DNA from: Acetatifactor muris
Lineage (GTDB): Bacteria > Bacillota > Clostridia > Lachnospirales > Lachnospiraceae
DNA: 64,000 bases
Direction of reading: 5' to 3'
Assembly (NCBI GenBank): GCA_023664365.1
Contig: JAMPFR010000004.1
Coordinates: 1-64,000 of the forward strand
Made by a program: the position numbers and the translations under genes. Shown in pieces: positions 8,234 to 17,600 of the stretch (position 1 is the stretch's first letter; each line of letters opens with the position of its first letter). The notes under the pieces were generated by a model. That model searched no databases and was not told the origin of the DNA. It saw nothing but the letters and a program-made list of their open reading frames with translations.

Positions 8234-8340
8234 GAAGAATCGCTGCGCGATTCTTCTGTGTGAGAAAAGTCTGCAAAGCAGACTTAGAGTTTCTCCGCGA
8301 AACAGCCTTTGCTGTAAGCGGCTAGAAACTCTTCTCACAC
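8234..8340 (-). repeat. Structured intergenic element, copy B (permease-mutS)
   Basis: Same fold as copies A and C with different stem sequences. Lead hairpin GAAGAATCGC (8234-8243) with 8247-8256. Closing helix GTGTGAGAA (8258-8266) with TTCTCACAC (8332-8340). Inner 8-bp hairpin AAGTCTGC (8267-8274) with 8278-8285, loop AAA. Long stem GAGTTTCT.. (8287-8298) with 8318-8331, capped by ACAGC/GCTGT. Its edge coincides with the stop codon of the NCS2 permease. Confidence 0.8.
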
Positions 8341-9761
8341 TAGGCGACCAGGAAGAACTTCACCAGGAAAATCGCCGACAGCACATAGGTCAGCACCGAA
8401 ACCTCCTTTGCCTTGCCTGTAAACAGCTTGATAACCGTATAGGAAATCAGGCCGATACCAATGGCGTGTCCGATGGAACCGGACACCGGCATGGCAATCA
8501 GCATCAGAGCTGTGGGCACAGACTGACATATATCGCTGAAATTAATGTTTTTCAATCCTGTAATCATCAGTACGCCCACATAAATCAAAGCGGCTGAGGT
8601 GGCTGCCGGGGGAATCACCGCCGCCACGGGAGCCAGGAATATGCAGGCCAGAAATACAATGCCCGTAGTCAGCGCCGTCAGGCCCGTCCGTCCGCCCGCT
8701 TCCACACCGGAGGCAGACTCCACAAAGGTGGTTACCGTAGAAGTGCCGGTTGCGGAACCAACCACCGTACCCACCGCGTCCGCCAGCAGGGCTTCTTTCA
8801 TCCGGGGCATTTTCCCGTCCTTGTCCAGCATACCTGCGCGGCTTGCTGTGCCCACCAGGGTTCCGATGGTGTCAAACATGTCGATAATGCAGAAGGTAAC
8901 AATCAGCGTAATTACAGTGAACCAGCCAATCTGGGCAAACCCGCTGAAATTGAACTTAAACAGAGTGGTCTCCGCCATGTCCTTAAAAGGCGGCAGGAAA
9001 GATGCACCCGCCAGATTTGCAAAAGGATTGGTATGCAGGAAAATAGCCTGCCCCGCCCAGTTGATAACGCTGGCCGCCAGCATTCCCAATATAACCGCAG
9101 CCTTAATGCCCTTCTGGGAAAGGATGATAATAACAAACAGACCGATAAACATGGTTACAACGGTCAGAACCATTGCCGCGTAGCTGTCGCCCATGTTTGT
9201 CTTTGCGATGCCGGGGGTCAGCGCGCCGAAGAAATCCCGCATGACATAAAAGGAGCTGGCAGGGCCTACGCCTGCGTTGGAACCAAGGCCGATATTCAGA
9301 AGCATCATGCCGATGGCAGGCGCAATCCCCAGCCGGACTCCCAGGGGAATGGCGTCTACTATTTTCTCCCGCACATTGAGCACGGAAAGCACCAGAAAGA
9401 TCAGGCCTTCCACCAGGATGATACAAAGGGCCGCCTGGAAGGATTCCAGATAGGTCAGGCCCGTCAGACCCATAATGTTTGCCACCACCACTGCAAAAAA
9501 GCTGTTCAGCCCCATGCCCGGCGCCATGGCAAAGGGCTTGTTTGCCACAAAAGCCATGACAAACATACCCACTGCCGAAGCGATACAGGTAGCCAGGAAG
9601 ACGCCGTTCCACAGGCTTGTCCCCCGCTCTCCGAAGCCAACCAGCAGATTGGGGTTCAGGGCAATGATGTAGGCCATTGTCATGAACGTAGTCAGCCCGG
9701 CGATAATTTCCGTCCTGACCGTGGTTTTGTTTTCCTTCAGTTTAAAAACTTTTTCCAGCAT
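8340..9761 (-). CDS. NCS2-family purine base permease (AzgA/PbuG-like)
   Basis: Proton-driven uptake of adenine, guanine or hypoxanthine across the cytoplasmic membrane. The 473-residue protein begins LKENKTTVRTEIIAGLTTFMTMAYI and contains NPNLL and MAPGMGLNSFFA, the signature of the AzgA/PbuG branch. The later DMFDTIGTLVG and ESASGVEAGGRTGLTA segments also fit. About a dozen hydrophobic helices span the length. AGGAGGAG precedes the ATG. It is the last gene of a salvage run with PNP, cytidine deaminase and an amidohydrolase, which supports base uptake. Which purine is preferred cannot be read from the sequence. Confidence 0.9.
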   Translation of the reverse strand: MLEKVFKLKENKTTVRTEIIAGLTTFMTMAYIIALNPNLLVGFGERGTSLWNGVFLATCIASAVGMFVMAFVANKPFAMAPGMGLNSFFAVVVANIMGLTGLTYLESFQAALCIILVEGLIFLVLSVLNVREKIVDAIPLGVRLGIAPAIGMMLLNIGLGSNAGVGPASSFYVMRDFFGALTPGIAKTNMGDSYAAMVLTVVTMFIGLFVIIILSQKGIKAAVILGMLAASVINWAGQAIFLHTNPFANLAGASFLPPFKDMAETTLFKFNFSGFAQIGWFTVITLIVTFCIIDMFDTIGTLVGTASRAGMLDKDGKMPRMKEALLADAVGTVVGSATGTSTVTTFVESASGVEAGGRTGLTALTTGIVFLACIFLAPVAAVIPPAATSAALIYVGVLMITGLKNINFSDICQSVPTALMLIAMPVSGSIGHAIGIGLISYTVIKLFTGKAKEVSVLTYVLSAIFLVKFFLVA

Positions 9762-9783
9762 TACTTGATCTCCTCCTTTTCAT

Positions 9784-11085
9784 TCAGGCATATAGAATGC
9801 GCTTTGCAATTCTGTCGCATTTTGCATAAATGTCCTCCACGCTCTCCCCTATGTTAAACTCGCCGTTCCGGTACAGAATCCTGCCGTTTATCATAGTCAT
9901 GAGCACATTGGACTTACTGCCGCTGTACACCAGGTTTTTGGGAATATTGTGAATCGGCTGCATATTGGGCTGATGCAGATCCAGCAGAATCAAATCCGCC
10001 AGCTTTCCTTTTGCCAGCACATCCGCCTTTGCCAGCCGCATGGCCTTTGCGCCGTTTACCGTAGCCATCCTCAGCACCTTCATGGCGTCCAGGCTGGCGG
10101 CGTCCTCCTCCCGCAGCTTGCTCAAGCCCGTTACCAGGAACATTTCCCGGAACATGTCCAGACAGTTATTGCTGGCAGGCCCGTCCGTGCCGATGGCCAC
10201 AGGAATCTTTCTCTTTTCAAACTCCGCCACCGGCGCAATCCCGCTGGCAAGCTTCATATTGGAAGCCGGATTGGTGACTGCGAACAGCCTGCGCCTGCGG
10301 AACAGCTCCATATCCTCCTCCGTCATGTGAACACAGTGATACGCGCCGCCTCCATACTCGAAAATCCCCATGGTATCCAGAAACATGGCAGGCGTCATGC
10401 CGTACCTTTCCTTACACTCCTCCACTTCCCCTTTTGTCTCCGCCAGGTGGGTGTAAACAGGGGCATGATACCTGTGGGCAAGCTGGGATATTCGATAAAT
10501 CAGCTCCTTGGAGCAGGTATATTCCGCGTGGAAGCCCAGCTGGTAGCTGATCAGCGGATTTGCCTTATTCCATTTCAGGTATTCCGCCTCCATCTGTTCC
10601 ACAGAGGAACTGAAATTGTTCAGGCCGCTGGTAAGCACACAGCGCATTCCCATGTCTATGCATGCCTCTGCCGCCGCCCCCGGATTCAGGTACATCTCAA
10701 AAACAGATGTAATACCGGAGGTAAGATACTCCAGGATGGCCAGCCGGGTCAGATGATAGATATCCTCCTCCGTCAGCTTTGCCTCCATGGGAAATACTTT
10801 CTCATTCAGCCACTGCTTAAGCGGCACATCATCCGCATAGGAACGCAGAAAGGTCATGGCGGAATGAGTATGGGCATCCTTAAACCCCGGCATCAGCAGA
10901 TTGTCCCTACAGTCCACCTCCACATCCCAAGTGATCCTGGGCACATCTACGTTCCATTCGTTCTGCAGCTCTTCCCGGTCGGCAACGTAGGCAATTTTGT
11001 CATTTTTGACCCATACCTCACCGGAAAAAACCGGCCGGTTCTTCTCCATAGTCAAAATCCTTGCATTGTAAAGCCTGATGTTCAC
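9784..11085 (-). CDS. Amidohydrolase, 5'-methylthioadenosine/S-adenosylhomocysteine deaminase-like
   Basis: Metal-dependent deaminase of the TRZ/ATZ/guanine-deaminase superfamily (433 residues). Metal ligands are seen in DAHTHSAMTF (HxH), in the H of YTHLAET, in the H of YHCVHMT and in the Asp of GTDGPASNN. The residue pattern WLNEKVFPMEAKLT after the HxH motif resembles MTA/SAH deaminases. Its ATG overlaps the cytidine deaminase stop by 4 bp, indicating tight translational coupling. In this nucleoside-salvage setting, deamination of an adenosine-type or guanine-type substrate is likely; the exact substrate is not decided. Confidence 0.8.
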   Translation of the reverse strand: MNIRLYNARILTMEKNRPVFSGEVWVKNDKIAYVADREELQNEWNVDVPRITWDVEVDCRDNLLMPGFKDAHTHSAMTFLRSYADDVPLKQWLNEKVFPMEAKLTEEDIYHLTRLAILEYLTSGITSVFEMYLNPGAAAEACIDMGMRCVLTSGLNNFSSSVEQMEAEYLKWNKANPLISYQLGFHAEYTCSKELIYRISQLAHRYHAPVYTHLAETKGEVEECKERYGMTPAMFLDTMGIFEYGGGAYHCVHMTEEDMELFRRRRLFAVTNPASNMKLASGIAPVAEFEKRKIPVAIGTDGPASNNCLDMFREMFLVTGLSKLREEDAASLDAMKVLRMATVNGAKAMRLAKADVLAKGKLADLILLDLHQPNMQPIHNIPKNLVYSGSKSNVLMTMINGRILYRNGEFNIGESVEDIYAKCDRIAKRILYA

Positions 11086-11504
11086 CTGATTGATTCACCT
11101 CCAAATCCGAAGGGCAGGATTTCCTCCAGCCGATACTCCTGAAAATCTTCCACGCTCTTTGCCACAATTATTTTAAAATCGTCTCTGCAGAACTCCCGCA
11201 TTACCTGCCTGCAGATACCGCAGGGATAAGCGTAATCCACAGGCTCCTTCCCTTCCATGCCGCCTGCAACGGCAATGGCGAGAAACCCTCTTTTCCCCTG
11301 GCTCACCGCCCGGAAAAAGGCCGTCCGCTCCGCGCAGTTTGTGGCGCCGTAGGAGGCGTTTTCAATGTTGCAGCCGGAGAAAATTTCTCCCTCCTGCGTC
11401 AGAAGCGCCGCCCCCACAGCATAGTGGGAATAAGGCACATATGCGTTTTCCCTGGCCTCCAGGGCAGCCTGTACCAGCGCCGCCACATCCGTTTTACTCT
11501 CCAT
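11082..11504 (-). CDS. cdd: Cytidine deaminase
   Basis: Deaminates cytidine and deoxycytidine to uridine forms in pyrimidine salvage. The zinc site is seen as NCAERTAFF (Cys-Ala-Glu, with the catalytic Glu) and PCGICRQ (two Cys). The NIENASYGATNCAE segment is typical of tetrameric Cdd. I start at MESKTD (140 residues) because GGAG lies 6 nt upstream; an ATG at 11534 lacks a good site. It sits 35 bp after PNP and overlaps the amidohydrolase start. Confidence 0.93.
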   Translation of the reverse strand: MESKTDVAALVQAALEARENAYVPYSHYAVGAALLTQEGEIFSGCNIENASYGATNCAERTAFFRAVSQGKRGFLAIAVAGGMEGKEPVDYAYPCGICRQVMREFCRDDFKIIVAKSVEDFQEYRLEEILPFGFGGESIR

Positions 11505-11539
11505 ATCCCTCTCCTGTTTCATAAGCCTGTTCATTCCGT

Positions 11540-12367
11540 TTACACTTTAAACCTTCGCACGGACTCCGTCACCAGCTTCTTGAAATTGGGCGCCGCCGCG
11601 TCCGCTGCCGCCTGCACCTCCTCATGGCTTAAGGGCTCAGCCGTCATCCCCGCCGCAAGATTGCAGATACAGGAAATACCGCATATTTTCATGCCCATGT
11701 GATTTGCCGCAATGGCCTCCACCACGGTGCTCATGCCCACTGCGTCGCAGCCTAAGGTCCGCAGCAGGCGAATCTCCGCGGGGGACTCGAAGGAAGGCCC
11801 GGTCAACTGGGCGTAAACCCCTTCCTGAAGGAAAATACCGTTTTCTCCGGCCGTGCTGCGGATAATCTGCTGCAGTTCCCTGTCATACACCGCACTCATA
11901 TCGGGAAATCTCACTCCCAGCTCGTCCACATTCGGCCCAATCAGCGGATTGGGTGCAAAGACGGAAATCTGATCCTTAATCAGCATCAAATCCCCTGCAT
12001 GGAAGGAGGTATTTACCCCTCCCGCCGCATTGGTAAGGAACAGTATCCGTGCCCCCATCAGCTTCATCAGCCTTGTGGGCAGCACCACATCGCTGACAGG
12101 ATAGCCCTCATAAAAGTGTACCCGGCCCTTCATGCAGACCACGGGAGTCTCATCCACATACCCGAAAATAAATTTTCCTGCATGTCCCGGCACCGTTGAC
12201 ACAGGGAAGCCGTCTATCTCACCATAGGGCAGTTCATATTCCACTCGTATGCTCTCCGCATAATCTCCCAGCCCTGACCCCAGTACAATAGCGACATCCG
12301 GCACAAAGTCCGTCTTCTTTCGCACACAGTCATAGCACCGTAAAAGCTTTTCGTACACTTCACCCAT
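11540..12367 (-). CDS. Purine nucleoside phosphorylase (trimeric, PNP-I type)
   Basis: Splits inosine, guanosine or their deoxy forms with phosphate into base and (deoxy)ribose-1-phosphate. Family landmarks are VLGSGLGDY (phosphate loop), GRVHFYEGY, LTNAAGGVN, GPSFESPAEIR and GMSTVVEAIAANHMG. The late NLAAGM segment matches the base-binding region, although the residue order there cannot settle the base preference. The start at 12367 follows a GGGGGG stretch. It is the promoter-proximal gene of the salvage operon, and its products feed the permease and deaminases downstream. Confidence 0.92.
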   Translation of the reverse strand: MGEVYEKLLRCYDCVRKKTDFVPDVAIVLGSGLGDYAESIRVEYELPYGEIDGFPVSTVPGHAGKFIFGYVDETPVVCMKGRVHFYEGYPVSDVVLPTRLMKLMGARILFLTNAAGGVNTSFHAGDLMLIKDQISVFAPNPLIGPNVDELGVRFPDMSAVYDRELQQIIRSTAGENGIFLQEGVYAQLTGPSFESPAEIRLLRTLGCDAVGMSTVVEAIAANHMGMKICGISCICNLAAGMTAEPLSHEEVQAAADAAAPNFKKLVTESVRRFKV

Positions 12368-12458
12368 CTGCAGCACCCCCCGTATTTTTCAATATCACCT
12401 CATCCGGCTGCTCTGTACAGCATTTCAGAGTCTGCACAGACAAACCGCTCTATATTTC

Positions 12459-12486
12459 ATTATACAGAAATCATCAGAAAAAGCAA
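12459..12486 (-). promoter_or_regulatory. Promoter of the nucleoside salvage operon
   Basis: TTGCTT (12481-12486), 16-bp spacer, TATAAT (12459-12464), reading toward the PNP gene ~90 bp away. I saw no purine-riboswitch core in the leader. Confidence 0.6.
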
Positions 12487-12509
12487 TGGCGGCAGACTGC
12501 AGAATTTCT

Positions 12510-12974
12510 CTACAGCTGCCACCTTTCCCATTCCACCTTATTTTCCAACATCTCCACAATGCGCTGCAGTCCCTCACGATCTGCCTCTGAAAACCTGCCC
12601 ATTACAGGACTGTCCAGATCCAGGACACCAATCACCTGTTCTCCGTGATGCATGGGCAGAACCAGCTCTGCACTGGAATTGCCGTCACAGGCGATATGCC
12701 CCGGAAACCGATGGACATCCTCCACCAGGACGGCTCTGTCCTCCGCTGCAGCAGTGCCGCAGACGCCCCGTCCCAGAGGAATCCGGATACACGCAGTTTT
12801 CCCCTGAAAGGGCCCCAGCATCAAAGAACCCTTTTCCATCAGGTAAAAACCCGCCCAATTCAAATCCTCCATAGTTTCAAAAAGCAGCGCCGCCGTGTTG
12901 GCAAGCGCCGGAAGGGGATGAAGCTCCCCCTCCAGCAGACTGCCGCACTGTTTTTCCAGCATATTGTAATCCAT
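12510..12974 (-). CDS. Free methionine-(R)-sulfoxide reductase (GAF-domain fRMsr)
   Basis: Reduces free L-methionine-(R)-sulfoxide in the cytosol. The single GAF fold of 154 residues carries the family run NWAGFYL, LGPFQGKTAC, GRGVCGTAA and HIACD, which supplies the three cysteines used for catalysis and resolution. AGGAGGATTT precedes the ATG. It lies 33 bp after spoIVA in the same direction, although the two functions are not obviously linked. The residue pattern is specific enough to separate it from sensory GAF domains. Confidence 0.9.
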   Translation of the reverse strand: MDYNMLEKQCGSLLEGELHPLPALANTAALLFETMEDLNWAGFYLMEKGSLMLGPFQGKTACIRIPLGRGVCGTAAAEDRAVLVEDVHRFPGHIACDGNSSAELVLPMHHGEQVIGVLDLDSPVMGRFSEADREGLQRIVEMLENKVEWERWQL

Positions 12975-13007
12975 AAATCCTCCTGTACTTCCGATATTGC
13001 CGGTATT

Positions 13008-14489
13008 CTATATGATGATACACACCATGCCGCCGTTACTGTCGTTTACTATCTTCTGCATGGTATCCTGCAGCTTTATCTGGCTCTCTTCTCCGATAAC
13101 GGCAACCTTGGCCGTAATGCCGTCGTTCACCAGCTGCTCCACCGTCTTGCCGAATATATTCGTACCCCAGATGCCGTTCTGGGCATCCGTCTGGTTGATG
13201 AAGGAAATCAGATCCTCCGCCTGCTCCTGAGTGCCCACTATGGGAGCAATCTCCGTCTCGATATTGGCGCGGATCATGTGGATGGAGGGGCTGGACGCCT
13301 TGATTTTCACTCCGAATTTATTGCCGTGCTTAATCAGCTCCGGCCGCTCCAGCACAATCTCGTCTTTGTCCGGCGTGACGACGCCGTATCCCTTAATGCG
13401 GACCATATTCACCGCGTCAAGCACCTTGTTGTATTCATGTCTCATGGCGGCAAAGCTTTTCAGCTTGCTGATGAGCTGGTATTCGTCGGCAATGCTCTCC
13501 CCTACCATCTCAGTCAGCATCTCATAATAATAGGAATCCGCCACGTCCAACGTGATCCTGATACATCCGTCCGAAAGAGAAACTGTGTCCGTCTTGCAGC
13601 GCCTTATGTACTCGCTCTCCAGATTGACCGGCTTTTCCAGCGCATCCCGGATAACTGAATAGTCCTTCATGAGAAGCTTTACCTTTTCAATCAGATCCTG
13701 CTTCATCCGGTTGTCGTCCGCCAGCATCTCCACCCACTTGGGCATATAAAACTCTATGGCCGAAACAGGAAATTCATAAAGCACATTTTCCAGGATCATG
13801 TGGATATCGTCCTTTTTCAGCTGTTCACAGTTCACAGCCATAGCCGACACACCGTACTTCTCACCAAGCTCCGCCACAGTATTCCGCGCATCCTCAGAAT
13901 ATGGCTTCTGGCTGTTCACCAGCACCAAAAAAGGCTTGCGCAGCTTCTTCAGCGCCAGTATGGTCCGTTCCTCCGCCTCCAGATAATTTGCTCTGGGTAT
14001 CTCCCCGAAGCTGCCGTCCGTGGTGATGACAAGCCCGATGGTGGAATGGTCGTTCATCACCTTGTCGGTACCCACCTCCGCCGCCTGGGTAAAAGGTATC
14101 TCATAGTCGAACCAGGGTGTTTTCACCATCCGTTCCGCATCTTCCTCCATGTGGCCCGCCGCGCCCTCCACCATGTATCCCACGCAGTCGATGAGCCTCA
14201 CCGATACGGTAATATCGTCATTTAACTGTACCTGCGCCGCCTCATTGGGAATAAACTTGGGCTCCGTGGTGGTAATGGTCTTTCCTCCTGCGCTCTGGGG
14301 CAGTTCATCCTGGGCGCGCTCCCGCGCATGTTCATCCTCCATGTTAGGGAGTACCATTTCCTCCATAAACCGCTTGATGAAGGTGGACTTTCCGGTGCGC
14401 ACCGGACCCAACACCCCTATGTAGATTTCTCCTCCCGTGCGTTGCTGTATATCATGATACAAGTCGTATGTAGTCGATACATGTTCCAT
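13008..14489 (-). CDS. spoIVA: Stage IV sporulation protein A (coat morphogenetic ATPase)
   Basis: Forms the basement layer of the spore coat around the forespore by ATP-driven self-assembly. The start is at MEHVSTTYDLY, with GGAGG 7 nt upstream. This gives 493 residues, the normal SpoIVA length. The N-terminal TRAFAC-type ATPase has Walker A GPVRTGKST (~residues 28-36) and a switch region LIDCVGYMVEG. The C-terminus GGMVCIII fits the membrane-proximal tail that binds SpoVM. Made in the mother cell; a SigE-like promoter is seen just upstream. Confidence 0.97.
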   Translation of the reverse strand: MEHVSTTYDLYHDIQQRTGGEIYIGVLGPVRTGKSTFIKRFMEEMVLPNMEDEHARERAQDELPQSAGGKTITTTEPKFIPNEAAQVQLNDDITVSVRLIDCVGYMVEGAAGHMEEDAERMVKTPWFDYEIPFTQAAEVGTDKVMNDHSTIGLVITTDGSFGEIPRANYLEAEERTILALKKLRKPFLVLVNSQKPYSEDARNTVAELGEKYGVSAMAVNCEQLKKDDIHMILENVLYEFPVSAIEFYMPKWVEMLADDNRMKQDLIEKVKLLMKDYSVIRDALEKPVNLESEYIRRCKTDTVSLSDGCIRITLDVADSYYYEMLTEMVGESIADEYQLISKLKSFAAMRHEYNKVLDAVNMVRIKGYGVVTPDKDEIVLERPELIKHGNKFGVKIKASSPSIHMIRANIETEIAPIVGTQEQAEDLISFINQTDAQNGIWGTNIFGKTVEQLVNDGITAKVAVIGEESQIKLQDTMQKIVNDSNGGMVCIII

Positions 14490-14504
14490 AGCAAAGCCTC
14501 CTGT

Positions 14505-14525
14505 CATATCCTATAACAGGATATG
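14505..14525. repeat. Inverted repeat at the spoIVA transcription start
   Basis: CATATCCT, 5-nt loop ATAAC, AGGATATG. The right arm coincides with the predicted SigE -10 element. Confidence 0.6.
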
Positions 14526-14546
14526 CGGCAGCCGGGGGGCATATGC
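14518..14546 (-). promoter_or_regulatory. SigE-like promoter of spoIVA
   Basis: Minus-strand GCATATG (14540-14546), 14-bp spacer, CATATCCT (14518-14525). This matches the mother-cell SigE pattern (KMATATT, ~14 bp, CATACANT) at 6 of 7 and 6 of 8 positions, in the expected place for a SigE-dependent gene. Confidence 0.5.
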
Positions 14547-14624
14547 AAAGAGAGCATCATTATTTTATGGCGCTTCCCCTTATAGGGCACGCTAAACACG
14601 CCTGCTTTGTACTGCTGCGTCGCA

Positions 14625-14650
14625 CCCAGGCGCAGGCAGATCCGCCTGGG
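14625..14650 (-). terminator. Hairpin after the hybrid kinase gene, without a U-run
   Basis: CCCAGGCG and CGCCTGGG form an 8-bp stem with a 10-nt loop 9 nt after the kinase stop codon. No T-run follows, so intrinsic termination is uncertain. Confidence 0.3.
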
Positions 14651-14658
14651 AATACCTG

Positions 14659-17600
14659 TCAATGCAGCACCTGATCCAGCATTTCCATCAGGACGGTAAT
14701 ATCAATGGGCTTTGCAATATGCCCGTCCATGCCGCTCTTTAAGGCTTCCTGCTTATCCTCTTCAAAGGCGTTGGCCGTCATCGCCAGAATGGGAATGGCC
14801 GAAAGCTTTTCATCCGCCAGCCGGCGGATTGCCTTTGTGGCCTCATAGCCGTTCATCTCCGGCATCTGCACGTCCATCAGAATCACCTGGTAATGTCCGG
14901 GATTTGAGCCTGCCAGCATATCTACCGCAATCCGGCCGTTGGAGGCAACATCCACGGAAAAACCTGCTTCCTCCAGAATAGCCACTGCAATCTCCTGATT
15001 CAGTTCATTATCCTCCGCCAGAAGAATGCGCCCTGTGCGAAGCGGCTCTTTAGACGCCTCCTCGGCCTTCTGTATTTTAGCGTCCGTATCCACAATGGAA
15101 TACAGACAGCCCCGCAGCTCCGAGAAAAACAGCGGTTTGCTGCAGAACGCCGTGACTCCCGCCTCTCTGGCCTCTTCCTCAATATCCGTCCAGTCGTAAG
15201 CCGTCAGTACAATGATCGGAACATCCTTTCCCGACTCCTGCCGGATTCTGCGGGCCACCTCAACGCCGTTCATATCGGGCAGCAGCCAGTCGATAATATG
15301 CACACAATAAGGATCGTTCCGGGACAAAGCCTGCCGGGTACGCAGCACCGCCTCTTTCCCGGACAACGTCCACTCCGCCCGCAGACCAATCTGCTGCAGC
15401 ATACCGGAAACATTGTCGCAGGTGTTGAAATCATCGTCCACCACCAGGGCCCGCAGACCCGTCAGCTCCGGAATGGCCTGAGGCGCCCTCTTCTCATCGT
15501 TTAACCGCAGGGGCAGGCAGACCACGCATTCCGTGCCCACTCCCTGTTTACTGGTCACCTCAATGGTGCCGTTCATCATATCCACAATATTTTTGGTAAT
15601 TGCCATTCCAAGTCCTGTCCCCTGGATACCGCTGATAGTGGAATTCTGCTCCCTCTCAAAGGGTTCAAAGATATGGGCCGCAAACTCTTCGCTCATACCG
15701 ATACCCGTGTCTTTGATTCGGAACTCATAAATCGCATAGCCTGCGGAGGTTCCCGGCTTTTCGATCACCTTCATGCTGACCATACCGCCTGCGCCGGTAT
15801 ATTTTACCGCATTGCTCAGCAGGTTCAGAAGAACCTGGTTCAGGCGCAGCCGATCGCAGTAAATTTCCTCGTTTCGGATGTCTACGGCGTCCATATACAA
15901 ATCCAGCTGCTTTGAGTGAATATCCGCCTGAATAATATTCTTCAGCTCATGCATGATGTCGGGAAGGCTGCAGGCATCCTCCTCCAGATGTATCTTCCCG
16001 CTCTCAATATGGCTCATGTCCAACACATCATTAATCAGACTCAGCAAATGATTGCCGGAGGTCATAATCTTCTTGAGATACTCCTGCACATGCTCTCTGC
16101 TGTCAATATGGGTCAGCGCCAGAGAGGTAAATCCGATAATGGCATTCATGGGTGTGCGGATATCATGAGACATATTGGAGAGGAAGGTACTCTTTGCCTT
16201 ATTTGCACGGTTTGCCTGGGAAAGAGCATTCTCCAGCAGTGTCTTCTGCTCCCGCTCGCTGCGGGTCTCCTCGTCCACACTGCGGAAGCCCAGCACAACC
16301 CCCCGGCTCTTGCTCCACTCTCCGGCCCGCACCGCCTTCATCTGAAAATAGCGCAGTTCATCGCAGCAGGTCATCCGGTAATTGAGATGGAAAACGGATT
16401 TCTCCAAAAGCTGCTTCTCCATCTGTTCCCGGGAAAGAGCCCGCCGCACCTCCTCCTTGTCCTGTTCATACACTCCTGCTTCTATGTAACGCTCCATGGC
16501 TTCTTCAAAGGAAAATACCCCGTTGAAAATGGAACCCAGAACATTCTTCCTGCACTCTCCGATTCGAAGCGCCCTTGCCTCTCCCGTATCCAGATCCACA
16601 ACGCACACAAGATTATAGTCGATGCTGAGAGCGTGAATCAGCTCCATCTGCTTTCGCTCTTCCCGCCGCCTGTCTTCCTCCTCCTGCAGCTTCTGGGCAG
16701 TGCGATCCAGCAGGAAACGCTGGTAGTAAAGTTCGCCGTTTTCCTCCACCAGCTTGATGCTGCCCAGCACATAGACAAGCTCACCGTCTTTGTGGAGCAC
16801 GCGATATTCCACGCTGACACTGTCTCCCGGATTTTTTATAGCCTGAATGTTCTTCCTCAGCCTGGGCTTATCCTCGTCCAGCACCGAAGCGGCAATCAGG
16901 GAAAAGCCGTCCCTTGCCATCTCTTCCATGGATTCGTAGCCCAAAATGCGTAACGCTGCCTGGTTAATGCTGATGAGCCGGGTACCGTCCAGGGTATGGC
17001 ATATCATGCCGCAGTCCATAGTGGTAAACAGCATTTCCAGAGTCTGATTCTTCTTCAGCAGCTCCCGGGCATACCTGTGCTCATTCGTCACATCGATTCC
17101 CACGCCCACGGTTCCCATGACGCTGCCATCCAGATCGTACAGCGGAGATTTGTAGGTAGTCAGTTCCCGTTTGCCCTCTCCGGTCTGTATAATTTCCTCG
17201 GCGACACAGGTCTGCCTGCTCTCCATTACAATCCGCTCTGACTCGATACAGGCAGGGTCATCCTGCTCCACATCCCATATGTATGCGTGTCCCCGCCCCT
17301 GAACCTGCTCTTTTGTCTTATTGACCGTCTTACAGAAGCTGTCGTTTATCTTCTCGTGTATACCGTTTTTATCCTTATACCAGATCAAATCCGGGGTACT
17401 GTTAATGGTGCTTTCCAGATACTGGCTGGTCTGCCAGAAATCCTTCTGCATTTTGCAGGACTTCTGCCAGCGCAGGAATCGAAACCGCAGCTCCGCCTCC
17501 GTCATGGGCAGCGTCCATACGTCCGAAACTGCAGACAGGCTGTCCTCAAACTCCGCAAACTGCTCCCGCTCCGCCAGCAGGATAAGCTCCGCCTCCGGCT

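Noticed and set aside
9949..11142. Long plus-strand frames (for example 9949-11142, 15916-16953, 34193-35722)
   Set aside because: They are antisense shadows of well-identified genes, without binding sites or recognisable domains; GC-skewed codons open such frames.
12368..12458. Purine riboswitch ahead of the salvage operon
   Set aside because: The conserved junction pattern is not visible in the leader.
14625..14650. Strong terminator after the hybrid kinase
   Set aside because: Good stem but no T-run; kept only as a weak call.
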